64,000 nt of DNA from Luteibacter mycovicinus. Its GTDB lineage: Bacteria; Pseudomonadota; Gammaproteobacteria; Xanthomonadales; Rhodanobacteraceae. Every line of letters begins with the position of its first letter. Within the stretch, counting starts at the first letter, position 1. The stretch covers positions 4,334,001 to 4,398,000 of the forward strand of contig NZ_JQNL01000001.1 in NCBI RefSeq assembly GCF_000745235.1, given 5' to 3'. Under the pieces are notes generated by a model. The model saw nothing but the letters and a program-made list of their open reading frames with translations, was not told the origin of the DNA and searched no databases. This document shows, in pieces, positions 15,658 to 24,867 of the stretch. The translations under genes and the position numbers were made by a program.

Positions 15658-17705
15658 TCTCCCCAGTGCATCGTCAGGTCGAGGACGAAGCGGTGTTCGC
15701 GCTGACCATCGTAAGGTTGGTTGTGCCAGCCGATTCCCCAGCCCAGCCGGATACCGGCGCGTGGCTGGAACGTCTGACCGTAGCGGATGGTGGCCATCCA
15801 GTCGGTCGCGTAGCCCTGTTCGGCGTACTGTCCCACGGCGACGTCGATCCGCTGTGTGACCGAGCGCTCGTAGCACTGGCCCAGCAGGTTCTGCAGGCGG
15901 CCCGTGATCGCGTAGCTCTTGTCGCGGCGCGGGTTGAAGTAGGGGCGATCGGTCAGAGTGTTCATCGAGCCTCCCAGTTCGATGCCGCCGTCCAGCGCCA
16001 GATTGGGAGCGGTGTGCAGTCGCTGGGTCAGCGAGGCGGTCCATGACGTGCGCTTGTTGTCGTCGCTGAAGTTGTCGCGCGACAGGCCCAGGCGCGCCTG
16101 GGTCAGCTCGCTCGCCTTCCAGGTGACGGCGGTATCCAGCGTCTTTGCTGAAATGCCGTAGTACTGTCCACGGAGCGGCGCGTCTTCGCCCGCGGTGCTG
16201 TAATCGGTCGCCCAGGTCCAGTGATCGGTGATCGACCAGTCGAAGCCGGCCTCGAGGGCGGTCTTGCCGACATAACGGTCGGCGGCGGGAAGGGCTCGCA
16301 CATAAGCCTCGAGGCCACGGGCATAGCCGATCACGCCCACGCCGACGCGTGAGCGACGCACGTCGCCTTCGGGCAGGTCGGCGGTCGAATAACGGGCCAG
16401 TGCCAGCACACGCCAGTGATCGTCGATCAGCGGGCTCGCGGCCGACGCCTGGGTCGTGGCGTCGCGGTCGCCGAAGTCGGGGCTGGAGCCCTTGCCCTGT
16501 TCGGTGCTCAGATCGAACTGCCAGCCGCGCTCGCGGTTCCACGACTGCACGGCGCGGGCGACGCGCCCATTGCGGTCGGCCAGGGTCTGCGCGACGCCCA
16601 GGTCCTCGTCCACGCTTTCATAATCGTTGAGCACGCGCGCGGCATCGGCTTCACCGATGTAAGCGCCGACATCGCGGCGGTCGAGCGTGCCGGCGATGTT
16701 GAAGTCTTCCTGCGCGCGGCGTGGCCAGCCGCGGGCCAGCTCGACCATGCCGAGCTCGCGACGGATCTGCGAGTTGGCGGGCGCCTCGCGCGACAGCGGA
16801 AGAAGGCGGTCGTACGCGTCGGCCGGCATGTCGACGTATTCGCGGAGCGTGGCCGCGTTGAGATCGGCATCGACCTTGCGCTGGTTCTGGATCGGCGCAC
16901 GGATACCGGGCACGCGCGTCCATGTCGGCTCTTTCGCGGCGAGCGCATCGATGGTCCGGATGGCCTTGTCCGTCTGCCCGGATTCCAGATAGGCGTACAT
17001 CAGGCCGATGCGTGGTTCGAAATCGGCGGCGCCATAGGGGCCCGGGTCCTTGGCAATGCTGTCTTCGTAAAGGGTTGCGGCTTCCGCCGGCCGGCGCCTG
17101 ACCAGCAGCGCATCGGCGACGGCGCGCTCGACGTAAGCGGGCAGGGCGACGTTACGCTGGCGAAGCGCGTCGTAACGCGTGACCACCTCGTCCGCGCGAC
17201 CGGCCTGGTCCAGCGCCACCAGCAGATCCAGCTCCGCGCGCTGGCGCAGGCCCTCGTCCAGCTGAGGATCGTCCGCGAGGCGACGGGCATCGGCCACGGC
17301 GCGGTCGGCCTCGGCGTAGGGTGCGCGCGGATCGGCGGGCTCGCCGTTAGCCCAGCGGATCTCGTGGGCGATGTGATCGGCGTCCAGATGAACGCGATCG
17401 CCCACGCTCTGGGGCGGCTGCAAGCGAGCCGCCAGTTCCCTGGCGCGCGTCGTCGCGCCCATTTCCGTCAATAAAGCGACGTTGAGCGTCTGTGCCTCGC
17501 GATCGTCCGGCCAACGGGCCAGTACCTCCTGGCAGTGCGCCAGCGCGTCGACGCGGTGCCCCGCGCTACGTTCGTCGCGTGCCTTCGCCATCAGAGCGTC
17601 GCGTTCGGAAGGCGCCGCGGCCAGCGCCAGAGGCCCGTGCAGAGCCAGCGCCAGTGCGAGGCACAAGCGTGCCCTGGGCACGCGCGCGGTGCGCGGCGGT
17701 GTCAT
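15654..17705 (-). CDS. pgaA: PNAG outer-membrane export porin PgaA
   Basis: About 683 residues. Signal peptide (RLCLALALALHGPLALAAA), then a periplasmic TPR region to ~residue 380 (AHCQEVLARWPDDREAQTLN, then later repeats), then a 16-strand type beta-barrel region ending in the strand REHRFVLDLTMHW with a terminal aromatic. PgaA binds and exports partly deacetylated PNAG through the outer membrane. I chose ATG 17705 because AGGATGGGA lies just upstream; ATG 17720 is possible. First gene of pgaABCD, all joined by ATGA overlaps. The promoter must lie in the following ~500-base gap. Confidence 0.9.
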   Translation of the reverse strand: MTPPRTARVPRARLCLALALALHGPLALAAAPSERDALMAKARDERSAGHRVDALAHCQEVLARWPDDREAQTLNVALLTEMGATTRARELAARLQPPQSVGDRVHLDADHIAHEIRWANGEPADPRAPYAEADRAVADARRLADDPQLDEGLRQRAELDLLVALDQAGRADEVVTRYDALRQRNVALPAYVERAVADALLVRRRPAEAATLYEDSIAKDPGPYGAADFEPRIGLMYAYLESGQTDKAIRTIDALAAKEPTWTRVPGIRAPIQNQRKVDADLNAATLREYVDMPADAYDRLLPLSREAPANSQIRRELGMVELARGWPRRAQEDFNIAGTLDRRDVGAYIGEADAARVLNDYESVDEDLGVAQTLADRNGRVARAVQSWNRERGWQFDLSTEQGKGSSPDFGDRDATTQASAASPLIDDHWRVLALARYSTADLPEGDVRRSRVGVGVIGYARGLEAYVRALPAADRYVGKTALEAGFDWSITDHWTWATDYSTAGEDAPLRGQYYGISAKTLDTAVTWKASELTQARLGLSRDNFSDDNKRTSWTASLTQRLHTAPNLALDGGIELGGSMNTLTDRPYFNPRRDKSYAITGRLQNLLGQCYERSVTQRIDVAVGQYAEQGYATDWMATIRYGQTFQPRAGIRLGWGIGWHNQPYDGQREHRFVLDLTMHWGE

Positions 17706-18202
17706 CGAATTGATTCCCATCCTGCCAACATGACCTGTATCAGCCACTGCGAATGTCCATTCCCGGCAAGTGGCGGTAAGCGTTTGAGGCACCGAATCCC
17801 GTTCGCGCCGGCGCAGCCTGCCATGGTAAAGGCAAGCTGCATGCCAAGTGATGCATCAAGTACCGGATCAGCCGGTCTTCGGCGTCGCGCGTTCAGGTCC
17901 ACGATGTTCGAGGACACGTCAGCGGACGCGACACCGTGATGACCGTCACCGGCGACGTGAAGTACGGCCCGACGACTGTTTTGGATGCGCACGGCTTCGC
18001 CGGTGGTTGCCGAATCGCGTGGGCAGTACGGGGCGACCGTGCAGGTGGATGGGCGCCTCGATCGCCTTGCGGAGGCGGGGACTATCGTTATTCCAGGCTG
18101 GCTCGTTTCGCGGGCGATTACGACTAGCAGCCCTGTGCGTGAGGGTCGATAATGACCATAAGTTCGCTCGCGCGAATAATCTCTCACGGATAAGAGAATC
18201 TT
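17706..18202. other. Intergenic region between divergent pgaA and lysR, possible gene remnant
   Basis: 497 bases without a convincing intact gene. It must hold the pga promoter (leftward) and the lysR promoter (rightward). Around 17940-18150 the plus strand reads protein-like in two different frames (VTGDVKYGPTTVLDAHGF, then ATVQVDGRLDRLAEAGTIV), which has the repeat flavour of a bactofilin, but with stops and a frame change. It may be a decayed gene. No clear operator or terminator was found by eye. Confidence 0.3.
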
Positions 18203-19084
18203 ATGATTCAACCGCAATGGCTGGAGAGCTTCCGGCAGCTTGCCGACCTCGGTAACTTTACCCGTGTCGCCGAGCGACTGGGTGTCACCCAGGCCGCCAT
18301 CAGCCAGCACATCCGTCAGCTCGAGGACCGGCTGGGCCCCCTGGTGATTCGCCGGCCCCGAAGCATCGAACTGATGCCAGCCGGCCTCGCGCTACTGGAC
18401 TACTGCCGTGACGTGGACCGCGCCGACAAGGCGCTGAAGCTGCGCCTGTCGGATGTCGACGCGCTGGAGGGCGAGGTCAGTCTGATTACGCCTGGAAGCA
18501 TTGGCTTGTCGCTGTATCCGCTATTGCTGGATCTGCAGCAGGCGAATCCGGGGCTTGTCATTCGCCATCGCTTTGCCCCGGACAGCGAAGTTCGCGCGGC
18601 GGTGATGGAAAGCCGCTATGAAATCGGTCTGATGAGGCTGCGGCCCGATGACGAATCGCTGGCCGCCGAGCCGTTTACGACTGAGGCGCTGGAACTGGTC
18701 GCTCCTGCCGACCGCGCTGTGAAGGGTTGGAAGGATCTCGTCCAGATTGGCTTCATTGACCATCCCGACGGTCAGGCGATGGCGACGCGGCTCCTGGCGC
18801 GTCAATTTCCCGGTGCCGGTGGTCTTAAGGGTGTTCCCGTCGCAGGGTTCAGTAATCAGATCGGGCTGATTCTGGAGCCGGTAGCGCGCGGACTTGGCTT
18901 CACGGTGATTCCGGAGCATGCGCGTCGTGCGTTTGCGCGGCAGGAGGCTATCCAGGTGGTGAGTGGAGCCGATCCTGTCGTTGATACGCTTTGGCTGGTG
19001 CGTCGAGCGGAGTGGGCGTTGTCGATGAGGGCGATGCGGGTGGTGACGTATTTGCGCGAACGCCTGGGTGCGTCGAGTCGCTGA
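18203..19084 (+). CDS. LysR-family transcriptional regulator
   Basis: 293 residues. N-terminal winged helix-turn-helix: WLESFRQLADLGNFTRVAERLGVTQAAISQHIRQLEDRLG, followed by the linker helix and a periplasmic-binding-protein-like effector domain (LITPGSIGLSLYPLLLDLQ, GFSNQIGLILEPVARGLGFTVIPEH). It has a Pro/Asp-rich effector half, and no ligand can be deduced. The gene is divergent from pgaABCD across ~500 bases, so it might control pga, but LysR targets are usually the closer divergent gene and the gap is long. It is followed convergently by the fructosamine kinase gene. Confidence 0.92.
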   Translation: MIQPQWLESFRQLADLGNFTRVAERLGVTQAAISQHIRQLEDRLGPLVIRRPRSIELMPAGLALLDYCRDVDRADKALKLRLSDVDALEGEVSLITPGSIGLSLYPLLLDLQQANPGLVIRHRFAPDSEVRAAVMESRYEIGLMRLRPDDESLAAEPFTTEALELVAPADRAVKGWKDLVQIGFIDHPDGQAMATRLLARQFPGAGGLKGVPVAGFSNQIGLILEPVARGLGFTVIPEHARRAFARQEAIQVVSGADPVVDTLWLVRRAEWALSMRAMRVVTYLRERLGASSR

Positions 19085-19099
19085 CGGCCGGGCGAATCG

Positions 19100-19960
19100 T
19101 CAGACGCCCAGTTTTCCGAGTGTGCTGTCGAGCGGGGCGTGGTACGAGCCGCCGAACAAGCGCACATGCATCAACAGCGGATACAGCTGGTAGAGGTGCC
19201 GCCTCGTCGTCATGAATCCGCGTTCGAGCGGCCGGATCTCGTTATACCCCTCGAAGAAGGCCGGCCCGACACTGCCGAACAGCGTCGCCAGCGCAAGGTC
19301 GACCTCACCATCACCGCGATAGATGGCCGGATCGATAAAGCATGCCCCGCCCTGGGCGGTGGCGAGCATGTTGCCTCCCCACAGATCGCCATGCACGAGT
19401 GACGGTTGCACCGCCGGATCGATCCACTCGCCGAGACGCCGGGCCACGGCATCGATGCGATGGCGGAACGCCGCAGGAAGTTCACCGGCGTCGTCCGCGA
19501 GTCCCGCCATATAAAGCAGGCGCCGGTCACGAAAGAACGCGATCCAGTCGCGATCGAACGTATTCGGTTGCGGGATGCTGCCCATCACCGTGTCGTGCCT
19601 ATATCCGAACTCATCGCCCACGGGCTGCGCATGCATGGTCGCGATAGCGCGACCGGCGGCGCGCTGCACCTCGTCGTCGAAGCCACGGCCGCCATCGTCG
19701 ACCCACGCCAGTACGAGTGCATCGTCATCGACCGCCAGCGTCTCGGGCACGGGGAGCCCCGCGGCACGCAAGTCATCGAGCATGCTCGCCTCGAGCGTCA
19801 GCGCGACTTGTCCCGGTCGACGGAACTTGGCCATGACGTGGCTGCCATCCTGCCGCTCGACACGAACGCTGCGCGCGATGTCGCCGCCGGAGAGCGTATG
19901 CAGGCGGGCAGGGCGCTCGCCCAGGAGCTGCCCGAGATGGTCGAGTTCCGAAACGGTCAC
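19100..19960 (-). CDS. Fructosamine kinase family protein
   Basis: 286 residues with the aminoglycoside phosphotransferase-like kinase fold. Motifs: GGDIARSVRVE (nucleotide-binding start), LVHGDLWGGNMLA (catalytic loop with Asp) and CFIDPAIYRGDGEVDLALATLFG (metal-binding Asp), and YQLYPLLMHVRLFGGSY at the C-terminus, a family hallmark. It phosphorylates ketoamines (glycated amines), so that they decompose: protein or metabolite deglycation in the cytosol. Its start overlaps the stop of the upstream phosphatase gene (ATGA); the pair is widely conserved in gammaproteobacteria. Confidence 0.93.
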   Translation of the reverse strand: MTVSELDHLGQLLGERPARLHTLSGGDIARSVRVERQDGSHVMAKFRRPGQVALTLEASMLDDLRAAGLPVPETLAVDDDALVLAWVDDGGRGFDDEVQRAAGRAIATMHAQPVGDEFGYRHDTVMGSIPQPNTFDRDWIAFFRDRRLLYMAGLADDAGELPAAFRHRIDAVARRLGEWIDPAVQPSLVHGDLWGGNMLATAQGGACFIDPAIYRGDGEVDLALATLFGSVGPAFFEGYNEIRPLERGFMTTRRHLYQLYPLLMHVRLFGGSYHAPLDSTLGKLGV

Positions 19961-20445
19961 CGTGCGGCGGGCTCTCGGAGCTTACGAATCACGCCATCGA
20001 CGCCGCGCTCGATCATGTCGAACGCGTGCACGAAATCCTTCGCCGAGCCGTACCACGGATCGGGCACGTCGAGGCCTTTCGGACCGTCCGCATAGTCCAT
20101 CAGCAGCCCGACCTTGTCCGCCGCGTCGGGTGCGACACGGCGGAGGGCGTCGATGTGTGACCCGGTCATGCCCAGCACCAGGTCGTAGTCCTCGAAGTCC
20201 CTGGCGGTGACGCGGCGCGCGCGATGTGTCGGCATGGCGACGCCACGTCGACGCAACTCGGTCAGCGCGCGCGAGTCGGGCGGATTGCCGATCTCTTCAC
20301 CGCTGACGGCCGCGCTGTCGACGCGGACGTCCCAGCCCAGTTCGGCCGCCTTGTGCATGAGCAGGGCATGGGCGGTGGGCGACCGGCAGATATTGCCGGT
20401 GCAGATGAAAAGGACGGAAGGCGTGGTTTTAAGGTCGGAAGTCAT
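19957..20445 (-). CDS. Low-molecular-weight protein tyrosine phosphatase
   Basis: 162 residues. Near the N-terminus is the P-loop CTGNICRS (Cys15 to Arg21, CX5R). The general acid Asp lies in DVPDPWYGSAKDF. It removes phosphate from tyrosines or small phospho-compounds in the cytosol. I use the ATG at 20445; a TTG 18 bases upstream is less likely. The stop is coupled to the fructosamine kinase by ATGA. A joint role, such as acting on phosphorylated glycation products, is possible. There is no tyrosine kinase or capsule gene alongside to suggest exopolysaccharide control. Confidence 0.93.
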   Translation of the reverse strand: MTSDLKTTPSVLFICTGNICRSPTAHALLMHKAAELGWDVRVDSAAVSGEEIGNPPDSRALTELRRRGVAMPTHRARRVTARDFEDYDLVLGMTGSHIDALRRVAPDAADKVGLLMDYADGPKGLDVPDPWYGSAKDFVHAFDMIERGVDGVIRKLREPAAR

Positions 20446-20469
20446 CCCATGACCATAAAGCAAAACCGG

Positions 20470-21201
20470 TCACACCTGTGTCATGCCGCCGTCGATGCAC
20501 AATTCCGCGCCCGCGATGAAGCTGCTCTCGGACGAGGCCAGGAACAACGCCGCCGCGGCGACCTCATCGGGTCTGCCCATACGGCCGAGGGGTATGCGGG
20601 CGGTCAGCGTCTCGCGCACCTCATCGGAAGCGGCAGCCATCATTTCGGTGTCGACCGGGCCCGGGCTGAGCGTGTTGACGCGGATGCCGCGGCTGACCAG
20701 CTCGGCAGTCCAGGTGCGGGCATACGAGCGCAGCGCCGCCTTGCTTGCGGCGTAGGTGCCGTAGCCATACACGCCGATCGCATCCGCGATGGACCCGATC
20801 AGCACGATTGTGCCGCCCGGGGGCATGTGCGGCACCGCTTTTTGCACGGTGAATGCCGCGGCACGGACGTTGAGGTCGAAGATGCCGTCGAAGTGCGCTT
20901 CGGTGATGTCGTCGACCAGGCTGTATTCGCTGATGCCCGAGTTGACCACGAGGGTGTCGACGCGACCCTTGCGGGCGACGACCGTGGCGAAGACACGGTC
21001 TAGCTGGACGGCGTCGGTAACGTCGGCCTGCACGGCTTCGGCGTTGGCGCCGAGGCTGGCGATGGCGTCATCGAGTGTCGCCTGGCGGCGGCCGACGATG
21101 AAGACATAGGCACCTTCGTTGACGAAGCGCTGGGCGATGGCGAGCCCGATCCCGCTGCCACCGCCGGTAACGACGGTGATTTTTCCACTGAGTTGCGACA
21201 T
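20470..21201 (-). CDS. Short-chain dehydrogenase/reductase (SDR)
   Basis: 243 residues, classical SDR. Cofactor motif TGGGSGIG at the N-terminus, followed by the adenine-pocket Asp (ADVT), the NSG motif, catalytic Ser (IGSIAD) and YxxxK (YAASK). The post-beta2 position has GRR, which suggests NADPH preference. The substrate is unknown; C-terminal PLGRMGRPDEVAAAALFLAS is usual for this family. Divergently transcribed from the HxlR regulator at 21301, which very probably controls it, as is common for SDR/HxlR pairs that respond to reactive electrophiles. Confidence 0.93.
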   Translation of the reverse strand: MSQLSGKITVVTGGGSGIGLAIAQRFVNEGAYVFIVGRRQATLDDAIASLGANAEAVQADVTDAVQLDRVFATVVARKGRVDTLVVNSGISEYSLVDDITEAHFDGIFDLNVRAAAFTVQKAVPHMPPGGTIVLIGSIADAIGVYGYGTYAASKAALRSYARTWTAELVSRGIRVNTLSPGPVDTEMMAAASDEVRETLTARIPLGRMGRPDEVAAAALFLASSESSFIAGAELCIDGGMTQV

Positions 21202-21233
21202 GACGATGCTCCGGAAGGACTTGAAGCATCATG

Positions 21234-21286
21234 GTATACGGCGTATATCTACGGTCAATTATGCACTTTGAAGTGCGTAGGTATAC
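21234..21286. promoter_or_regulatory. Candidate HxlR operator region between SDR and hxlR
   Basis: The 99-base divergent gap holds two GTATAC palindromes (21234-21239 and 21281-21286) and, between them, the inverted repeat GCACTT-TG-AAGTGC (21263-21276). These are likely regulator sites and overlap both promoters. Which of them is bound by HxlR cannot be told by eye. Confidence 0.45.
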
Positions 21287-21300
21287 GCGAGGTTATCTCC

Positions 21301-21699
21301 ATGCCGCCCAGGCTTCCGCTCCCCGACGACGAAGTCGCGCTGATCGACGTGCGCGAAACCAAACCGATCCTCGACCAGATCGCCAACAAGTGGTCGGTGA
21401 TGATCCTCAGCGTGGTCTGTGAAAACCCGGTGCGATTCAATCAGCTGCTGCGCCGGCTGGAAGGGATCACGCATAAGGCTCTGACCGAAGCGCTGCGACG
21501 GCTGGAGCGGAACGGTCTGGTTGCGCGGCGCGTGCTGCCGCTGTCGCCCGTCGCGGTGGAGTACTCGATCACCCCGCTGGGGCGTACGCTAAAGGATCCG
21601 TTCGATGCGCTGTGCATCTGGGCCAGCCGACACGGGCAGGCGATGGCGCAGGCGCAGTCGGACTACGACGAGCGCCGGCTGGACCACGAGGCCTCGTAA
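21301..21699 (+). CDS. HxlR-family winged helix regulator
   Basis: 132 residues. Typical HxlR layout: a short N-terminal stretch, [47 protein letters not shown], then the wing ([23 protein letters not shown]). Most HxlR proteins that sense electrophiles carry a cysteine near the N-terminus; here the only cysteines are at VVCENP and ALCIWA, so the mode of sensing is open. ATG at 21301 is preferred (GAGG 9 bases upstream). A strong bidirectional terminator follows immediately. Confidence 0.9.
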   Translation: MPPRLPLPDDEVALIDVRETKPILDQIANKWSVMILSVVCENPVRFNQLLRRLEGITHKALTEALRRLERNGLVARRVLPLSPVAVEYSITPLGRTLKDPFDALCIWASRHGQAMAQAQSDYDERRLDHEAS

Positions 21700-21701
21700 A
21701 G

Positions 21702-21741
21702 CAAAACAGCGCGAGGTGCGGAAGCACCACGCGCTGTTTTG
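21702..21741. terminator. Bidirectional intrinsic terminator between hxlR and tRNA-Ala
   Basis: Near-perfect hairpin: CAAAACAGCGCG (21702-21713) pairs with CGCGCTGTTTTG (21730-21741); inner GGTGC/GCACC closes a GGAA loop, with one A/A mismatch between. The A/T runs at both stem ends would give a U-tract in both directions, serving hxlR (plus) and the tRNA (minus). Confidence 0.85.
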
Positions 21742-21753
21742 TCGGTATCGGAT

Positions 21754-21829
<76 letters not shown>

Positions 21830-21934
21830 ACACGAGCCACAAATGTTAGCAGGGGAACAGCGGGTCGCCAAGCCCTCGCGCGCCGACGGGATGAAGGCTT
21901 GCCGGCTACGGTCGGTGGGCGGCAGACTGGCGGC

Positions 21935-22633
21935 ATGTCGAGCCCGGCCATCCATCTGCGCAGTTACAGCCGGCCCACCGGCCTTGACCGCCACGACTAC
22001 GCGCAGTGGGTGATCCCGCTGCATGGCGACCTCGAGTTCGAGCTGGGCGGTCGGGGAAATCGCCTCGGTCAGCTGCAGGGCGCCTTCGTGGCCGCAGGCG
22101 AGCTGCATGACGAGTCGGGCGTGGCCGATGACACGGTGCTGATCCTCGACTGTCCGCCGCCGCGGCTCGACGACGTTACGCATGAGACGCTGAGACAACG
22201 GCGCTGGCTGGCGTTACCGGCGGATGCGAAACGACGGTTGCCGCCCCTGGTTGCGCGGGGCGATGCTGAGGGCCTGTTGTCCCTGTTGCTGCTGCACTTC
22301 GCACCGGAGTCGCGAACCACGCGACTGCACACCTTGTGTTCTCGGATCGACGCCTGTCCGGATGCGATGTGGACCGTCGAGCGGATGGCGCTGGAGGTGG
22401 GCGTCAGCGTGAGTCGCCTGCATGCCTTATTCGTCGGCTATTTCGGGCGCTCCCCGCAGGCCTGGTTGACGGCATGTCGCCTGCAACGCGTAAAACATGC
22501 GCTTGCGTACACCTCGCACACCATCGCTGACATCGCACAGGCGGCCGGATACTCCGAGCACAGCGCGTTGACCCGGGCGTTTCGTCGTGAACTGGGTATG
22601 TCACCGGCAGAGTGGCGACGCGGTCAGCAGTAG
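21935..22633 (+). CDS. AraC-family transcriptional regulator
   Basis: About 232 residues from ATG 21935. The N-terminal ~120 residues resemble a cupin-like sensing domain (YAQWVIPLHGDLEFELGGRG, AFVAAGELHDE). The C-terminal two helix-turn-helix motifs are clear: VERMALEVGVSVSRLHALFVGYFGRSPQAW and IADIAQAAGYSEHSALTRAFRRELGMSPAEW. The gene immediately downstream (67 bases) encodes an EamA-type exporter, a frequent pairing, and may be its target. The start has a weak ribosome site; an in-frame TTG upstream at 21899 is the alternative. Confidence 0.9.
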   Translation: MSSPAIHLRSYSRPTGLDRHDYAQWVIPLHGDLEFELGGRGNRLGQLQGAFVAAGELHDESGVADDTVLILDCPPPRLDDVTHETLRQRRWLALPADAKRRLPPLVARGDAEGLLSLLLLHFAPESRTTRLHTLCSRIDACPDAMWTVERMALEVGVSVSRLHALFVGYFGRSPQAWLTACRLQRVKHALAYTSHTIADIAQAAGYSEHSALTRAFRRELGMSPAEWRRGQQ

Positions 22634-22699
22634 GCTGGGTCAAGCCCGCGCGGTACGCCTTCGCTAGGCTGTGGCTTCCGTCCTCGGTGACCTCCTTTG

Positions 22700-23668
22700 A
22701 TGCGCAGATCTCTTGTTCGCGGTATGGCCAGCGGCGCGGCAGCTGGCGCGCTGTGGGGAACCGTATTCCTCGTTCCCGCCGTATTGAACGGCTTCAGTCC
22801 GTTCGAACTGAGTATCGGGCGCTATGTCGCCTATGGTCTCGTATCGGCCGTTGTCTTAGGCGTGAACGCGCGGCCACTGATGCGGCGACTGGATCGGTCA
22901 GCCTGGTGGGGCCTGGTGTGGCTGAGCCTGTCGGGAAATCTCGTCTACTACTTGCTGCTGGCGTTTGCCGTGCAGTCGGCGGGCGGCGCGGCCACGTCGC
23001 TTATCGTGGGGCTGGTGCCGGTGGTGGTCGCGGTCGTCGCCCGACACGACGCGGATGCGATTCCCATGCGCCGGCTTGCACCGGCGCTGGCGTTGAGTGT
23101 CACTGGCGTGGCGTTGATTGCGTATAGCGCGCTGTCTGCGCAGACAACACAGGTGGCACCGTGGCCGACACGTCTGTTGGGTTTGGTTTGCGCCGTAGGC
23201 GCTTTGCTGTCGTGGTCCGCCTATTCGATCGGTAACGCGCGCTGGCTCACGCGGCGGCATGACCTGGGTAGTCATGAGTGGTCGCTGTTGACGGGGCTGA
23301 TGACGGGGGCACTGTCGTTGCTGCTTGTCCCTGTGGCGCTCGCCGTCGGAACCCCGGCGCATGACCTTGAACAGTGGTGGCTGTTCGTCGGGATGTCGAT
23401 GGGGGTGGCGCTGTTCGCGTCGGTGCTGGGCAATGCATTCTGGAATCGTGCCAGTCGTCTGCTGCCGTTGTCCTTGTCGGGGCAGATGATCGTTTTCGAG
23501 ACGCTGGCGGCGCTGTTGTACAGCTTCCTGTGGCATCGGCGATGGCCGGATGCCCTGGAGTGGGCGGCTATCGCCTTGCTGGTCGCGGGGATTGTCCAGT
23601 GTGCGCGGGTGCACCGGGGGGCGTTGCCTCAGACTCAGCCAGGCAACAACGCCGACAACCGGTCGTAA
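22700..23668 (+). CDS. EamA/DMT-superfamily membrane transporter
   Basis: 322 residues with ten hydrophobic segments arranged as two five-helix EamA repeats (first repeat AAAGALWGTVFLVPAVL..., second GLVCAVGALLSWSAYSIGNARWLT...). These drug/metabolite exporters sit in the inner membrane and typically efflux amino acids or small metabolites. Substrate unknown. The 3' end overlaps the convergent ribonuclease D gene by 34 bases. Confidence 0.9.
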   Translation: MRRSLVRGMASGAAAGALWGTVFLVPAVLNGFSPFELSIGRYVAYGLVSAVVLGVNARPLMRRLDRSAWWGLVWLSLSGNLVYYLLLAFAVQSAGGAATSLIVGLVPVVVAVVARHDADAIPMRRLAPALALSVTGVALIAYSALSAQTTQVAPWPTRLLGLVCAVGALLSWSAYSIGNARWLTRRHDLGSHEWSLLTGLMTGALSLLLVPVALAVGTPAHDLEQWWLFVGMSMGVALFASVLGNAFWNRASRLLPLSLSGQMIVFETLAALLYSFLWHRRWPDALEWAAIALLVAGIVQCARVHRGALPQTQPGNNADNRS

Positions 23669-24756
23669 AGCACCCCACGACGCCAGCCTTCCAGCGCCTC
23701 GGGCCACAGGCCGCCGCTCATCACGAACTCTTCCATCGAGCGGCGTGCGCAGAGCAGGCCGGGCGGAAGGTCGAGTTGCGTGGCCAGCGTATCGATGGCG
23801 CTGCGCATCTCGTTGATGGCGCGCTTGGCGTCGCCCATCGGATGGCCGGTGATTCTCACCGTCGTCTCGACTTCCGTGGCGTCGACCGGAACACGCAACA
23901 GGTCGAACAACTCCTGGCGCTGCGCCGAACGCAGGGCGCGCGTCCCACGGACACGCTCGTCGAGTTCGGAGGGCGTCTGCGGGATCTTCGACACCAGGTC
24001 GAGTGCATGGTTGTCTTCGAGCAGCCAGGAGCGGGGCTTGTCGAGGGCACGTGCGGCGGCTTCACGCCAGCGCAGCACGCGGCGCAGCAGCGCCTGTTTC
24101 TCCGGCGCCCATTCGCTGGCCGCCTTGAATCCTCGCTGGGGCTGCGGATCGCCCTCGCGCTGGCTGGCGCGGCGCTTCATGCGTGCGCAGTCTTCCGCGT
24201 GCCATCCGCCGCGCCCGCGTCCGGCCAGGCGTTCGCTTAGGATCGCGTGGACCGGATGCAGGTGCACCACGTCGAGTGTGGCGTACAACTTCTGTGAGTC
24301 GGTCAGAGGCCGCTGCAGCCAGTCGCTGCGTGTCTCGCCCTTGTCCAGCTCGGCGCCGACCAGCTCGGCGACCAGCGCGCGATAGCTGATGCCCAGCCCC
24401 ATACCGACGAAAGCGGCGGCGATCTGCGTGTCGAACAGCGTGTGCGGGCCATCGGGCAGGCACGGAGCCATGGCTTCCAGGTCTTCGCCTGCGCTGTGCA
24501 TGACCGTGACGACGGGTTGGGCGGCGAACGTCGGTGCGAGCGCGTCCTCCAGCGGCACGGCAAGCGGATCGATGAGCGCGTAGCGGCCTTCATGCGCAAG
24601 CTGGAGCAAGGCGAGCTGAGGATAGAACGTGTTGCGCCGCATGAACTCGGTATCGAGTCCGACGACGGCGGCGGGGGCGATCGGGGCGAGCCATGCGTCG
24701 AGAACCTCGCGGTTGTCGATCCAGGGAGCGGTGTGAGCGATGTCGCTCGTTGTCAT
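23635..24756 (-). CDS. rnd: Ribonuclease D
   Basis: 373 residues. DEDDy 3'-5' exoribonuclease used in tRNA and small RNA maturation. Exo motifs: GLDTEFMR (DxE), HSAGEDLE (Exo II), and LYATLDVVHL (Exo III, YxxxD). Two HRDC domains follow, the first around ARALDKPRSWLLEDNHALDLVSKIPQTPSEL. Cytosolic. It overlaps the EamA gene at its 3' end. Standard length for the family. Confidence 0.95.
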   Translation of the reverse strand: MTTSDIAHTAPWIDNREVLDAWLAPIAPAAVVGLDTEFMRRNTFYPQLALLQLAHEGRYALIDPLAVPLEDALAPTFAAQPVVTVMHSAGEDLEAMAPCLPDGPHTLFDTQIAAAFVGMGLGISYRALVAELVGAELDKGETRSDWLQRPLTDSQKLYATLDVVHLHPVHAILSERLAGRGRGGWHAEDCARMKRRASQREGDPQPQRGFKAASEWAPEKQALLRRVLRWREAAARALDKPRSWLLEDNHALDLVSKIPQTPSELDERVRGTRALRSAQRQELFDLLRVPVDATEVETTVRITGHPMGDAKRAINEMRSAIDTLATQLDLPPGLLCARRSMEEFVMSGGLWPEALEGWRRGVLYDRLSALLPG

Positions 24757-24867
24757 GCATGCGTCCTTGTTCGGTCAGGGGTCACGTCGACGCATCGTGT
24801 TGCCCTGTCGAGCGCGATTCCCTATGGTTGCAACGCACGATAGCAGGCTCGCACGGAACCGCCCACC

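Noticed and set aside
13774..16542. Longer PgaB reading frame of 922 codons
   Set aside because: The first ~295 codons are the wrong frame of pgaA; the signal peptide and ATGA overlap set the start at 15657.
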